Assembly (NCBI GenBank): GCA_034440575.1
Contig: JAOTOL010001662.1
Location: forward strand, 1,548,001-1,612,000
Reading direction: 5' to 3'
DNA length: 64,000 nt
Source: Imbricaverruca yamaguchii
Lineage: Eukaryota > Arthropoda > Thecostraca > Neoverrucidae
Part shown: piece after piece, positions 1 through 11,200 of the stretch
Layout of the letters: the number at the start of each line of letters is the position of its first letter
Position numbering within the stretch: position 1 is the first letter of the stretch
Program-made: the position numbers and the translations under genes
The notes under the pieces: model-generated
The model's database searches: none
What the model saw: the letters and a program-made list of their open reading frames with translations, nothing else
What the model was told of the DNA's origin: nothing

Positions 1-2108
1 GCGTGGACATATTTCCAATAGATAATGTAGCGGTGCCCGATGCAAATGCATTCTTTTGACTTCTGTAGTTCGTACGCGAAGCTTCTCAAGCCCTACTTGC
101 ATGCAAACCGTTTTCGCCCCCTGCTGGAGGCTTTGCTAAGCTAATATGGTAGCTCTTCCGAATTGTGTTCTGTTTGTTTTAGTTCTGACAGCTAAGCTTT
201 TCAATACACCGGGAAAACAGAGGGAGACGGCCGCGAACTAACCGAATGTCTACCACACAAACGTTTCGCTGCAGAATCACTGTTCAGCTGTCAGAACGGA
301 AAATCCCACGAAGTCGTGGCGGGGTGGGCTTGTGTCGGTCGGCTGTACTGCACGCGCAGCACGTCCGGACGTCAGGACGTCCGGGCCGTAGACGGCGCAT
401 GCTGGAGCCGCCGTGTGTCGGCGGCTGTGTGGTGAGCAGGGAGCGCCGCCGGTCCCTGGTGGTCGTGTGTCCGCTGACCTGCTGGCGCCTGTGCAGCCAG
501 TCTGACGCGCCGCGCGGTGCGTGCCGCAGGCGAGCTCCTGCTGCCCGCGCGTGTCGCGCCGCCCGCGTCGCCCCGGCACCGGCTTTTATGAGGTTAATGA
601 CGTCACTGGCGTACATCGCACAAAGGTATAATAATGACGTCACTGGCGCACATCGCACAAAGGTATACTAATGACGTCACTGGATCACATCGCACAAATA
701 ATGACGTCGCCGGCCCACATAGCACAAATGTATAATAATGACGTCACTTTGCATCGCACAAAGGTTAAATGAAGTCACTGGTTCACATCACATCGCATAA
801 AGGTATGCTGTGCTCTGGGCGCTGACGGCTCGACGCCTGTAGCCACGCCCTCCGGTGCCTCACACTTAGGGGGGGGGGGGCAGAGGCTGTGATATATGGA
901 CAGATTGTGATAAGAACGATGCCCCGGCTGCGAAACCAAGGCTGTGTTTCATGATGTGTTATTTGTGGCGAACACTAGCGTATGTCAGTTTCCACGAGCT
1001 GTTGCGCCAACCAACTACGGTATCCATGAGGCACTGAACCCTTTAGCGTGCATGATTCAAGTCCTACGGTCTTGATGCTCGGATTATGATTATGATTTGG
1101 TATCACCACATGATGGAACTTAAGTTATGCAGTTTCAAATGGACGCAGCAATTCGTCCGAACGTTTTACTATTACTGACAGGCAACAGAAGTATTCCGTA
1201 AGCAGATTGTATTTAATTTCAGTGCATAAGCAGCTCATTTCGAATAACTGTGTGTGCTTGCAGGTCTGCATATAAAGCAATATGTCTTGCACACCCGCTC
1301 TTTTATGTTAGCATACATTTAACCGTCCTTTGTTCATAAACATGCTCTGATCCATGTTGATGTTTAGCCATGGCAGAAATATACAGAAGCTGAGGCTAAT
1401 AGCTGTTAGTGTGAAGTGCCCATGTTTACGTTGCCACCCTGCATAAGTTTTATTCTTAAGGATGATTTGTTGACCTGATGGTTCGTAGTCCATTCTTTGC
1501 ATGATATAATCACATGCCCTTTAGGTCGCTATCGAGCGTATCGTGTTATGTCTCATTATCTTAATTTAAAATGTCTGTACAAAGATTATTATCCGCGTGA
1601 TGCACTTCATCACCAACAGCAGTCGTCACGTTCATAAGTTCAACTCGCCCATTTTTTGGCTTGCTATTCGTATGTTCCAGGGGCTATAAATACCTTGCTC
1701 AAGCTAAACACTCTCCAGCTCTGCCTTGCCCAAGGAAATTGCACATACCTCGGACCGTACGTGTCAAACCCAACCATATCTCTTGGATTCGTGAATGTGT
1801 CAGTTTAGCTTGGTTCAACACAAAAAAAAACAGTGAAAAATCACCAAATATGTGGAACAGATTGGGTGAATAGACGCCACGCAGCTGAAATCAGCTCGAG
1901 CTAACGATAATGACAGGGCCCATGCCGGCCTGTATTGTCAGGCTGGGGTGACCAGCCGGCGAATATTAACCACATTGTCTCCCCTCGCCCCCTCGTGTAG
2001 GGCTGCTCTCACGCACCTCCCCTCCCCCTGCAGCTGCTCTCCTTCACCACTGCCCCCTCCCTCCCACTGAGATGGGACTGCTCCTCACGTGGATGCCTGA
2101 TTCCGCAG
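1..2108. other. 5' flank or first intron of the otopetrin gene; no confident exon
   Basis: No exon can be fixed here. The first recognised otopetrin exon begins at 2109 in phase 0, so a start-codon exon must lie in this stretch or before the window. A GC-rich block at about 300-590 contains an ATG at 246 in frame with a GTGAGC donor at 432 (phase 0), which would fit. However, the encoded peptide is Arg-rich and unlike any otopetrin N-terminus I know, so it is only a candidate. Apart from the CRE-containing repeat at 583-800, the remainder is AT-rich and featureless. Confidence 0.4.
583..800 (+). repeat. Tandem repeat carrying CRE palindromes
   Basis: A 30-37 bp unit of the form TGACGTCACTGGcgcacatcgcacaaaggtataa is repeated five to six times. 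Perfect TGACGTCA palindromes occur at 598, 635, 672 and 739, with a TGACGTCG variant at 702 and a decayed copy near 770. TGACGTCA is the classical CREB/ATF site. The array sits upstream of the first recognised otopetrin exon, so it could be a promoter or enhancer, but function is inferred only. Confidence 0.7.
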
Positions 2109-2295
2109 AAGTCTAAGCCCCCGGCCGATGTGAACCTGAACGATGGCGGCGGCGGTGGTGGTGAAGGTGGCGAAGGTGGTGGCGGCGGCGGCGGTTCGCC
2201 GGAGCGACTGACGCGCGAGTGCCGACCCTACAAGACCAAGACGAGCGACAACGAACACAGCCACGGCGGCTTCTTCCTGCGCATCGGAGCCATCG
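2109..2295 (+). CDS. Otop: Otopetrin exon 1 of those seen
   Basis: The acceptor is gattccgcag before 2109 and the donor GTCAGT is at 2296. The exon starts in phase 0 and ends in phase 1. It encodes KSKPPADVNLNDG, a GGT/GGC-coded Gly/Glu tract, then ECRPYKTKTSDNEHSHGGFF and LRIGAI, the start of the first transmembrane helix. Confidence 0.8.
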
Positions 2296-5200
2296 GTCAG
2301 TGAGTCGGCTGTGCGCATGGCTGCAGCTACTGGGGGAGGGGACATGTCCCCTAATTTCTGATAAAAATTTCCCCTCAATTTATTTTGTGTCCTTCAAGCC
2401 GCAACTATCTGAGCATGCTCGCCGTAAAATTATGCTTCTTTATTTATACAGGGAAACTATCTATGCAAGAGAATCACCAAAAATACTAGATTCTGATTTA
2501 GCCAAACAACGGGATTCACAGGCTACCTGTCGTCACAAAATCTCCAAGAGGTACATCAGTAAACATTAGACACTTTTGCTTCCAGGCAATTCTTGAATAA
2601 CATGAGCCTTGACCATCTTGTGTTTTCGCTTTGGTGCAAAATTGTGCTTTGCGAGGCAACACATTTGCAATATCACAAGGCTTTATATGTCCTAGAATGG
2701 ATTTCCTTGCGCATATATCCATATATCTTGAACAAACGTAACTCTGAGTGTCCTTGGGTATCTTCAAGACCATGGATGGGAGTCATTGGAAGCCTTCAGC
2801 ACGTACGTCAAATTAACGTCGTATTGGTATTCGCATTCAGCGACGAGTTCGCGAAAGGCGTATTTGTATTCGCATGGACATTCAGCGACGGGTATATGAT
2901 CGTTCGAATCAATTACCATACGTGCTTCTGCTTGTACTGGACTCGCTGGAAGCAACTACACAGGTTTCACATGACCACTTTAACGGCCAAGGTTCAACGT
3001 AAACCGGTTTGTTCGGCCGCCTCCTTTTTTGCGTTTTCACCCAAACCTGCCCCAATCTGCTATCAAGCGATATCCTGTGATGAACCATCGTGTAACATTT
3101 CAAACCGGTACATGTCAAGGCCAAAGGTTAGCTTGATTTATTAGATGGTGATATTGAAGCGGTATCGACCGAACGTGAGGTTCGGTTGCTATCGCTTCAA
3201 TTTCCATGAACTGCGAGTCGTTCGACGTGGCTTGTTATATCTAATCATAAAGACGATCATAGAGACGATGAGAGAAAATAGCTTATATCGTGAAAATCCA
3301 TTGCAGCAGCACTTAACACAATCCGCACGAGAGCAGCTTCCGTGGATTATGCACGTGCAGTTAGTTGTTTGCGGCGCCACCCGGTAGGTGGCTATCCGAC
3401 GCGTCGGTGGCCGCTGTCTGACGACTATTTCCGGGTGGCAACATAGTGCAGGGCATATGACTATCCCCGTCGAGGACAACGGCCAAGGCGGCAGACAGCA
3501 CGGAGTCACCACTAGCATGGGATTATGCATTGCTTGTAGACCGAGCAGAAAAAAAACACTGCGGCAGATTTAATGTCACCGTTTGCTCTGTGTGCAGAGC
3601 TGGAGATCTATCACGAAGCCAACGGATCGAAGTCCTTATTTTCAAGTCGTATTTTCAGAGTTTGAGAGGGAAAATGATAAATTAACATTAACAGGCAACC
3701 AAACCAGGGTACCAAACCAAAGCAAGGTACCAACGAACAAGAGTAAAGACCCCCTCTGTAATGAAGCAAACTTCGGAGCCCTCCCTCGGAATACGTTTTG
3801 TTCCTATGTGTCCTCGTCGAGTCCAGTCATGAACGCTCCGAGCGGAAGCCGTCGCCGACGTGCCGGCGCTGACATTCGGCATTTGGCGCCTCGATTATCG
3901 GCCATGACCGGGGGTGTTGTGCCGAGCCGGTTTCTGTTCGCACATGACGGCGTTGGCCGGTCAGCCGGCGCTGTGTCACTGCGCCTTGACACAGTCGGAA
4001 GTGATGGCGCCGTGTCGCCATTTTGACACCAGTGTCAGCGTGGCCGAGTGGTGCGCGATGTCAGCCGAAGTTGTGAGACGGAGTTGTGTTGTCGAGGCTA
4101 TTAAGATGTAGCCCTGGGATAAGGTGTGGACGATTGGACGGTTAGTGTCAGTTGAGACTGTTGAAGCCGTTGTTCAAGCGGTCGTCGTTTGGTTAGCTGT
4201 CAGTCCGATCGAGATAGTAGCAGCAATGGCTGGTGGTTTTGGAGAAGAGAAGGATTTGAAAACTTGTCGGATGTGAAAAGAAGTTGAAATTGAGAACCAG
4301 TTACCGCGCAAGCGAGCAAGCCCTAGACTATCACTGCTAGGTGAAACGAACTTCCCTACGCACTCCGACCCACCCGGACTATCCAGCCATGTTTGTGTGG
4401 GCCAACATATTCAACATAAGTTTGCTTCTCGTAGTTCGAGAAGAAGTAAACTGAAAATTGCGTCGACCAGGCTGACATATTCAATTGCTACTTGCGAAAA
4501 AAAACCTGACATAGCATGGTGGCACCAGAGTGGTTGATACTGGCGATGAAGTACAAATAATACATGCACGAAATGCAAAGTTCGTCTTCATCAACAACCG
4601 ACTATGACCGTATCAAATGACCACATGATCAAGTAATGCATACATCCAAAACGGCAATATGTTCTGGTTGAGAGCTCCTCTGATAATGGAAAAGACGTTG
4701 CACCAAGCGCTAACTCAGACTGTATTTCGTTGTTTAGTGCCTTACCATTGACGACACTATTATAATGACATATGGATCTGTCAGACATGCAATAGTGCTT
4801 TATGTGTGTTTTATTATTATGTTTGTTCCTCCCATGATTTACTTCACGTTCATAGTCTTCCAGAACGAAGCATTATGTTTTACCAGTAGAGATGACTGAT
4901 GTGGTGATGACTATAAAGCAAAATGAATGATCCCATCGGCAGTTAGTTGCGTTTGTCACGTGTGCTTCATACAAGGTTCAGATCGTACCCTGCATCATGC
5001 TACATTGGAACCTATGCATGTATATGATGTACGGTAACCTTCGATATTTCTATTCTTGTCAAACGAATTCGAGGTCAATTTATTCGTTATTGCTGTCCTG
5101 TGTGCAGATTATATGGAAATGGCCCACTGCTTAATTGTCGCGTGCGACTTACACGACAATGAATCCTTCGTGTATGTTCTGGTTCACAGCCTTCGGCCTG

Positions 5201-8200
5201 GGCACCATGGTGTACAACGGTCTGGAGCTCGGCTCCTTCTTCGAGATCCCGAAGGGCTCCGACTGCTGGCAGATCCTGATGGCCATCAATCCCTGTCTGC
5301 AAGCCACCTTCACCTTCATGCAGATGTACTTCATCTTCATGAACTCCAGGGTGAGTGGTTCACCAAGTGTGCAGTATCGCCGGGGATTTCCTGCTCGGCG
5401 TGAGGCCTCAGCACTGTGGAACAGTTACGAGCTTCGCAGACCGTGCTGGACTGTCACGGGCGGGAACCGTCGTGTCGTTTCGAGGTCTGGACAGCGCGTA
5501 AAGCGAGCCGGCTGGTGCCAGACGTGGCTGCACATCTGCAATGCGGCTGCGGCGTAACGGGGCGCGCCGGGACCGCAGCTGGCTCCAGTGTCGCCCGTAC
5601 GCTGGCATTGCTCGCCTGCCCCGCCGGCTCTGCCTGCCTCGCCGGCTCTGCCTGCCCCGCCGGCTCTGCCTGCCCCGCCGGCTCTGTCTGCCCCGCCGGC
5701 TCTGCCTGCCCCGCCGGCTCTGCCTGCCCCGCCGGCTCTGTCTGCCCCGCCGGCTCTGCCTGCCCCGCCGGCTCTGCCTGCCCCGCCGGCTCTGCCTGCC
5801 CCGCCGGCTCTGTCTGCCCCGCCGGCTCTGCCTGCCTCGCTGGCTCTGCCTGCCCCGCCGGCTCTGCCTGCCCCGCCGGCTCTGCCTGCCCCGCCGGCTC
5901 TGCCTGCCGACTTGACCCTGCGGACTGAGAGTCTGGCTCTGTCTACCTCATGGTCTGGCGGTGTCCGCTGAGGATCTGATTGTGTCTACTGAGAGTCTGG
6001 CTCTGTCTACCTCATGGTCTGTCTGTGTCCGCTGAGGGTCGGACTGTTTGCTGAGAGTATGGCTCAATCTGCTCATGATTTGTTTGTGTCCGCTGATGAT
6101 CTGGCTGTGTTTGCTGAGAGACTGTCTGTCTGCTGAGAGTCTGGCTCTGTCTGCTGAGACTTTGACCCTGTCTGCCGAAAGTCTGGCTGTGTCCACCAGT
6201 GGCCTGGCTCCGCTACGAGTCTGACATCCTCCTGAGCGTCTGAGCCGGTTCGCTGACGGGTCTGACTGTCTGCTGAGGTCTGATTGCGTTTGCCGAGTCT
6301 GACGTTATCTGCTGAGAGTCTGACGTCTGCCGAGTCTGACGTCTGCCGAGTCTGACGTTATCTGCCGAGTCTGACGTTGTCTGCCGAGTCTGGCGTTGTC
6401 TGCCGAGTCTGGCGTTGTCTGCCGAGTCTGGCGCTGTCTGCCGAGTCTGACGTTATCTGCCGAGTCTGACGTTATCTGCCGAGTCTGACGTTGTCTGCCG
6501 AGTCTGACGTTATCTGCCGAGTCTGACGTTGTCTGCCGAGTCTGGCGTTGTCTGCCGAGTCTGACATTGTCTGCCGAGTCTGACGTTATCTGCCGAGTCT
6601 GACGTTGTCTGCCGAGTCTGACGTTATCTGCCGAGTCTGGCGTTGTCTGCCGAGTCTGACGTTGTCTGCCGAGTCTGACGTTATCTGCCGAGTCTGACGT
6701 TGTCTGGCGAGTCTGACGTTGTCTGCCGAGTCTGACGTTGTCTGCCGAGTCTGGCGTTGTCTGCCGAGTCTGACGTTGTCTGCCGAGTCTGACATTGTCT
6801 GCCGAGTCTGACGTTGTCTGCCGAGTCTGACGTTGTCTGCCGAGTCTGACGTTATCTGCTGAGCCTGACGTTATCTGCCGAGTCTGACGTTGTCTGGCGA
6901 GTCTGACGTTGTCTGCCGAGTCTGACGTTGTCTGCCGAGTCTGGCGTTGTCTGCCGAGTCTGACGTTGTCTGCCGAGTCTGACATTGTCTGCCGAGTCTG
7001 ACGTTGTCTGCCGAGTCTGACGTTGTCTGCCGAGTCTGACGTTATCTGCTGAGCCTGACGTTATCTGCCGAGTCTGACGTTATCTGCCGAGTCTGACGTT
7101 GTCTGCCGAGTCTGACGTTGTCTGCCGAGTCTGACGTTATCTGCCGAGTCTGACGTTGTCTGGCGAGTCTGACGTTGTCTGCCGAGTCTGACGTTGTCTG
7201 CCGAGTCTGGCGTTGTCTGCCGAGTCTGACGTTGTCTGCCGAGTCTGACATTGTCTGCCGAGTCTGACGTTGTCTGCCGAGTCTGACGTTGTCTGCCGAG
7301 TCTGACGTTGTCTGCCGAGTCTGACGTTGTCTGCCGAGTCTGACATTGTCTGCCGAGTCTGACGTTGTCTGCCGAGTCTGACGTTGTCTGCCGAGTCTGA
7401 CGTTATCTGCTGAGCCTGACGTTATCTGCCGAGTCTGACGTTATCTGCCGAGTCTGACGTTGTCTGCCGAGTCTGACGTTGTCTGCCGAGTCTGACATTG
7501 TCTGCCGAGTCTGACGTCTGCTGAGAGTGCGGCCGTGCCCGCTGTGGTGTCGGCCCCGTTTGCCGCCCGTCTGCCAGACCCCACAGACGGCTCGGACCGT
7601 GCAGTGAGCGCACATTGCAACGCGTCGCCACGTCGGCATGTGCGCCGGGGCCATATATAAGTGGGCGGCGACACATCGCCGGGTGGCCCCGGGTAATTGG
7701 ACCGGGCAAATTGGCCCGCTCTGGGGCCGAATGGCGCGCGGGACGGCGGCGCGGCCGGAGCAGCCAGCAGTCCTGCATGGGTCGGCTGCTGTCGGCTAAA
7801 AACAGGCTCTGGCGCCATGACGCCGTATCCGTATGCTCGGTAGCGGGAAATGTTGGCATAGAGAGTGCTGGTGATGTAGTCCACGTCTATAGCCGATTGG
7901 CGTAATTTTCGAATTCAAGCACGCTAAGAATGACAGGACATATTCCGGCATCTACCACTGCCGGCGTCCACGCCGTGCCTGGCCATGCTGACTGCAGGAT
8001 CACCCGTCAGTCACCATCGGAGTCGTCTAATATGTGGACACACGCGTCGTCTCCAGTATATCGGAACTCGTAATATTATGAATGCTACTGGGCCGAGAAT
8101 AGCTTCATGTCTGGTTATGTATTCAAATTGTGTCTGTGGCTCCATAAACGCAGCTATTCCCCAGTCTTAATCATCTTGAGAAAGCGTCGGTTCACTGGTT

Positions 8201-11200
8201 TCGCTTCTAACTTTGACTGTTCACCAATCAGTCAGTATGTTGTTCATTTGTCGGTGTCTGATCCATCCGCCAGTGTTCTGTTGACCCTCTAGCACCTGAC
8301 CTTCCATCAGTGTCTCACCCATTGTTGCTCCCAACTGTTAGTGTTTTGGCCATCCACCAGTATCTCACTAATTCGTCGGCGTTTCACCCATTCACCAGCA
8401 TCTCACCCACTCCCAGTGTCCCACACACCCGCCAGTGTTTACCCACCCGCCATTGTTTCACCCATCCACCAGTGTCTCACCAATCCGTCAGAGTCTCAGC
8501 CATTGGCCAATTTGGCCAATATCTCATCCATCCGCCAGTGTTTCACCCATCCGCCATTGTCTCTCATCCGCCATTGTCTCACCCATCCGTCATTGTCTCA
8601 CTCATCCACCAGTGTCTCACCCATCCTCCAGTGTCTCTCATCCGCCATTGTCTCACCCATCCGTCGTTGTCTCACTCATCCACCAGTGTCTCACCCATCC
8701 GTCATTGTCTCACTCATCCACCAGTGTCTCACCCATCCGCCATTGTCTCACCCATCCGTCATTGTCTCACTCATCCACCAGTGTCTCACCCATCCGGCAA
8801 TGTCTCTCATCCGCCATTGTCTCACCCATCCGTCATTGTCTCACTCATCCACCAGTGTCTCACCCATCCTCCAGTGTCTCTCATCCACCAGTGTCTCACC
8901 CATCCGTCATTGTCTCACTCATCCACCAGTGTCTCACCCACCCGACAGTGTCTCAACCATCCGGCAATGTCTCATCCGCCATTGTCTCACCCATCCGTCA
9001 TTGTCTCACTCATCCACCAGTGTCTCACCCATCCGGCAATGTCTCTCATCCGCCATTGTCTCACCCATCCGCCATTGTCTCACCCATCCGTCATTGTCTC
9101 ACTCATCCGCCAGTTCCTCACCCATCCTCCAGTGTCTCACCCACCAGACAGTGCCTCACCCATCCTCCAGCGACTCACCAATCCGACAGTGTCTCACCCA
9201 TCCTCCAGTGACTCACCAATCCGACAGTGTCTCACCCATCCTCCAGTGACTCACCAATCCGACAGTGTCTCACCCATCCGCCAATTTCTCACCCATCCGC
9301 CAGTGTCTCACCCACCCGACAATGTCTCACCCATCCTCCAGTGTCTCATCCATCTGTCAGTGACTCACCGACCCTACAGTGACTCACCCACCTGACAGTA
9401 TCTCACCCATCCGATAGTATCTCACCCACCCGCCATGGTCCCGCCCATCGGCCGGTGTCTGACCAGAGTCGCGCCCGTTGCAGCTGAACATCCACAAGTT
9501 CAAGGTGGTGGCGCGCTGCGGCCTGATGCACGTGATCGCCACAAACGTGTGCGTCTGGGTGCGCACGCTGGTGCGCGAGAGTCTGCGCGTGTTCACCGAC
9601 CACAGTCGCGCGACGGGCGGCCGCAACACCGAGGACTTCCTGATCCTAGGTCAGTGCGCGCCCACTCGGCACGGTGGACCGGCGAGTCGCGACGCTCGAG
9701 TGGTTGGACCGGCCAGTTTGGCCGCTGACAGGGGGGGGGGGGGGACTGGCGCCGCCACCGGCACGTAAGGCCCGCCGACGCCCTGCAGGGTGTCTCGCGA
9801 CCAGCCAGTCGAGCTGCGATGTACACTGGATGACCCTGAGGTGACGGCGTTCGTTTCGTGAAGCTCAGGACATGACCTGAGCTGTGTCTTTGATCATCGT
9901 CGTCTATTAGTGTTGCCGTCACCGTTACCGTCACCATCACCAGCACCATCATGAGCATCATCATCATCTCATATTCATCTCAGCATAATCTCAGCATCAG
10001 CATCATCGTCATAACCATCCTCATCCTCATCATCCTTATCTTCCTCATCCTCCCCATCCTTCTCATAAGTATCATCATCGTCATCTCATTGACAATATTT
10101 TCCAATAATGGTTGCTGTTTCCATGGTAGCAAGATATAAAGTCTGTGAGTGGTGCGTGTATGTATAAAATAGGAGTAGCAGCTATGGAGATTAATGGTAA
10201 TGACAAAATAACCGTGGCAGTATTAGCCCGATAATGCTGTGAGCAATATCTTTGCTGATCGCATTGTGGGTGTGCACAATCCTTCGATCGGTCTAAGATG
10301 TCGGCTTCTTTGTTGCATTGGAGTGATTATGCACTCGATATTGAAATTCGTTAACATTACCTTCACAGGAAGTCCGGTAGAAGACCATGCAACATTGACC
10401 ATATCTATGATGCACTTAATTATCATTATAAACATCTCGATTGCTACTTCCTAGCGTTAGCCGGCCCGGTACGAGGCATCGATTGCCGGAAACAGGAATG
10501 CATTTTGTTGTTAAAGGCATTGACAATCGTGTTCGTGAAGTTGGCACCTGGGGGGTTATGATGCCGCGGCGGCATCCGGTGCTAACACCAGCGCCTGTGT
10601 ATCAACATCATTGACTGGGCGGGTACCATGGGCGATGAGCCTGTGCCGGCTACACCCTCCCCCGTGATAGACGCGTGCCACCAGTCACTCTGACGGTCCA
10701 TCTGTTATCCCTGCCGCTGCAGCGGAGGCCAATTGAACAATTGCCTACCCACTTAGCGTGATCGACTTCATGATTGATCCAGTGAATTTGCGGGGTCTGA
10801 TCAGATGCACGGCGTCTAACTTTGTGAGTGGAACGATTGCGACAGTGGTGGTGTGGCCGGTGTACTCTGACGCACCGGTACCACCACGGTGGTGTGGTCG
10901 GTGTACTCTCTTGACGGTCCGATACCACCACGGTGGTGTGGTCGGTGTACTCTCCTGACGGTTCGATACCACCACGGTGGTGTGGTCGGTGTACCTTCCT
11001 GGGGCACCGATACCACCACGGTGGTGTGGTCGGTGTACTCTCCTGACGGTCCGATACCACCACGGTGGTGTAGTCGGTGTACCCTCCTGACGCGCCGATA
11101 CCACCACGGTGGTATGGTCGGTGTACTCTCTTGACGGTCCGATACCACCACGGTGGTATGGTCGGTGTACTCTCTTGACGGTCCGATACCACCACGGTGG

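Noticed and set aside
246..431. Candidate first coding exon of otopetrin
   Set aside because: The donor at 432 has the right phase, but the peptide is Arg-rich, shows no family similarity and has no supporting promoter; kept only as a possibility.
6290..7515. CRISPR-like array
   Set aside because: Units are contiguous 19-mers without unique spacers, in an intron of a eukaryotic gene.
6305..7859. Minus-strand open frames with SADNVRLGRQRQTRQTTSD repeats
   Set aside because: They are translations of the intronic 19-bp array in shifted frames.
8310..9395. Plus-strand 361-codon frame with SHPSVIVSLIHQCLTHP repeats
   Set aside because: This is an intronic 19-bp minisatellite open in three frames; it lies between otopetrin exons 2 and 3.
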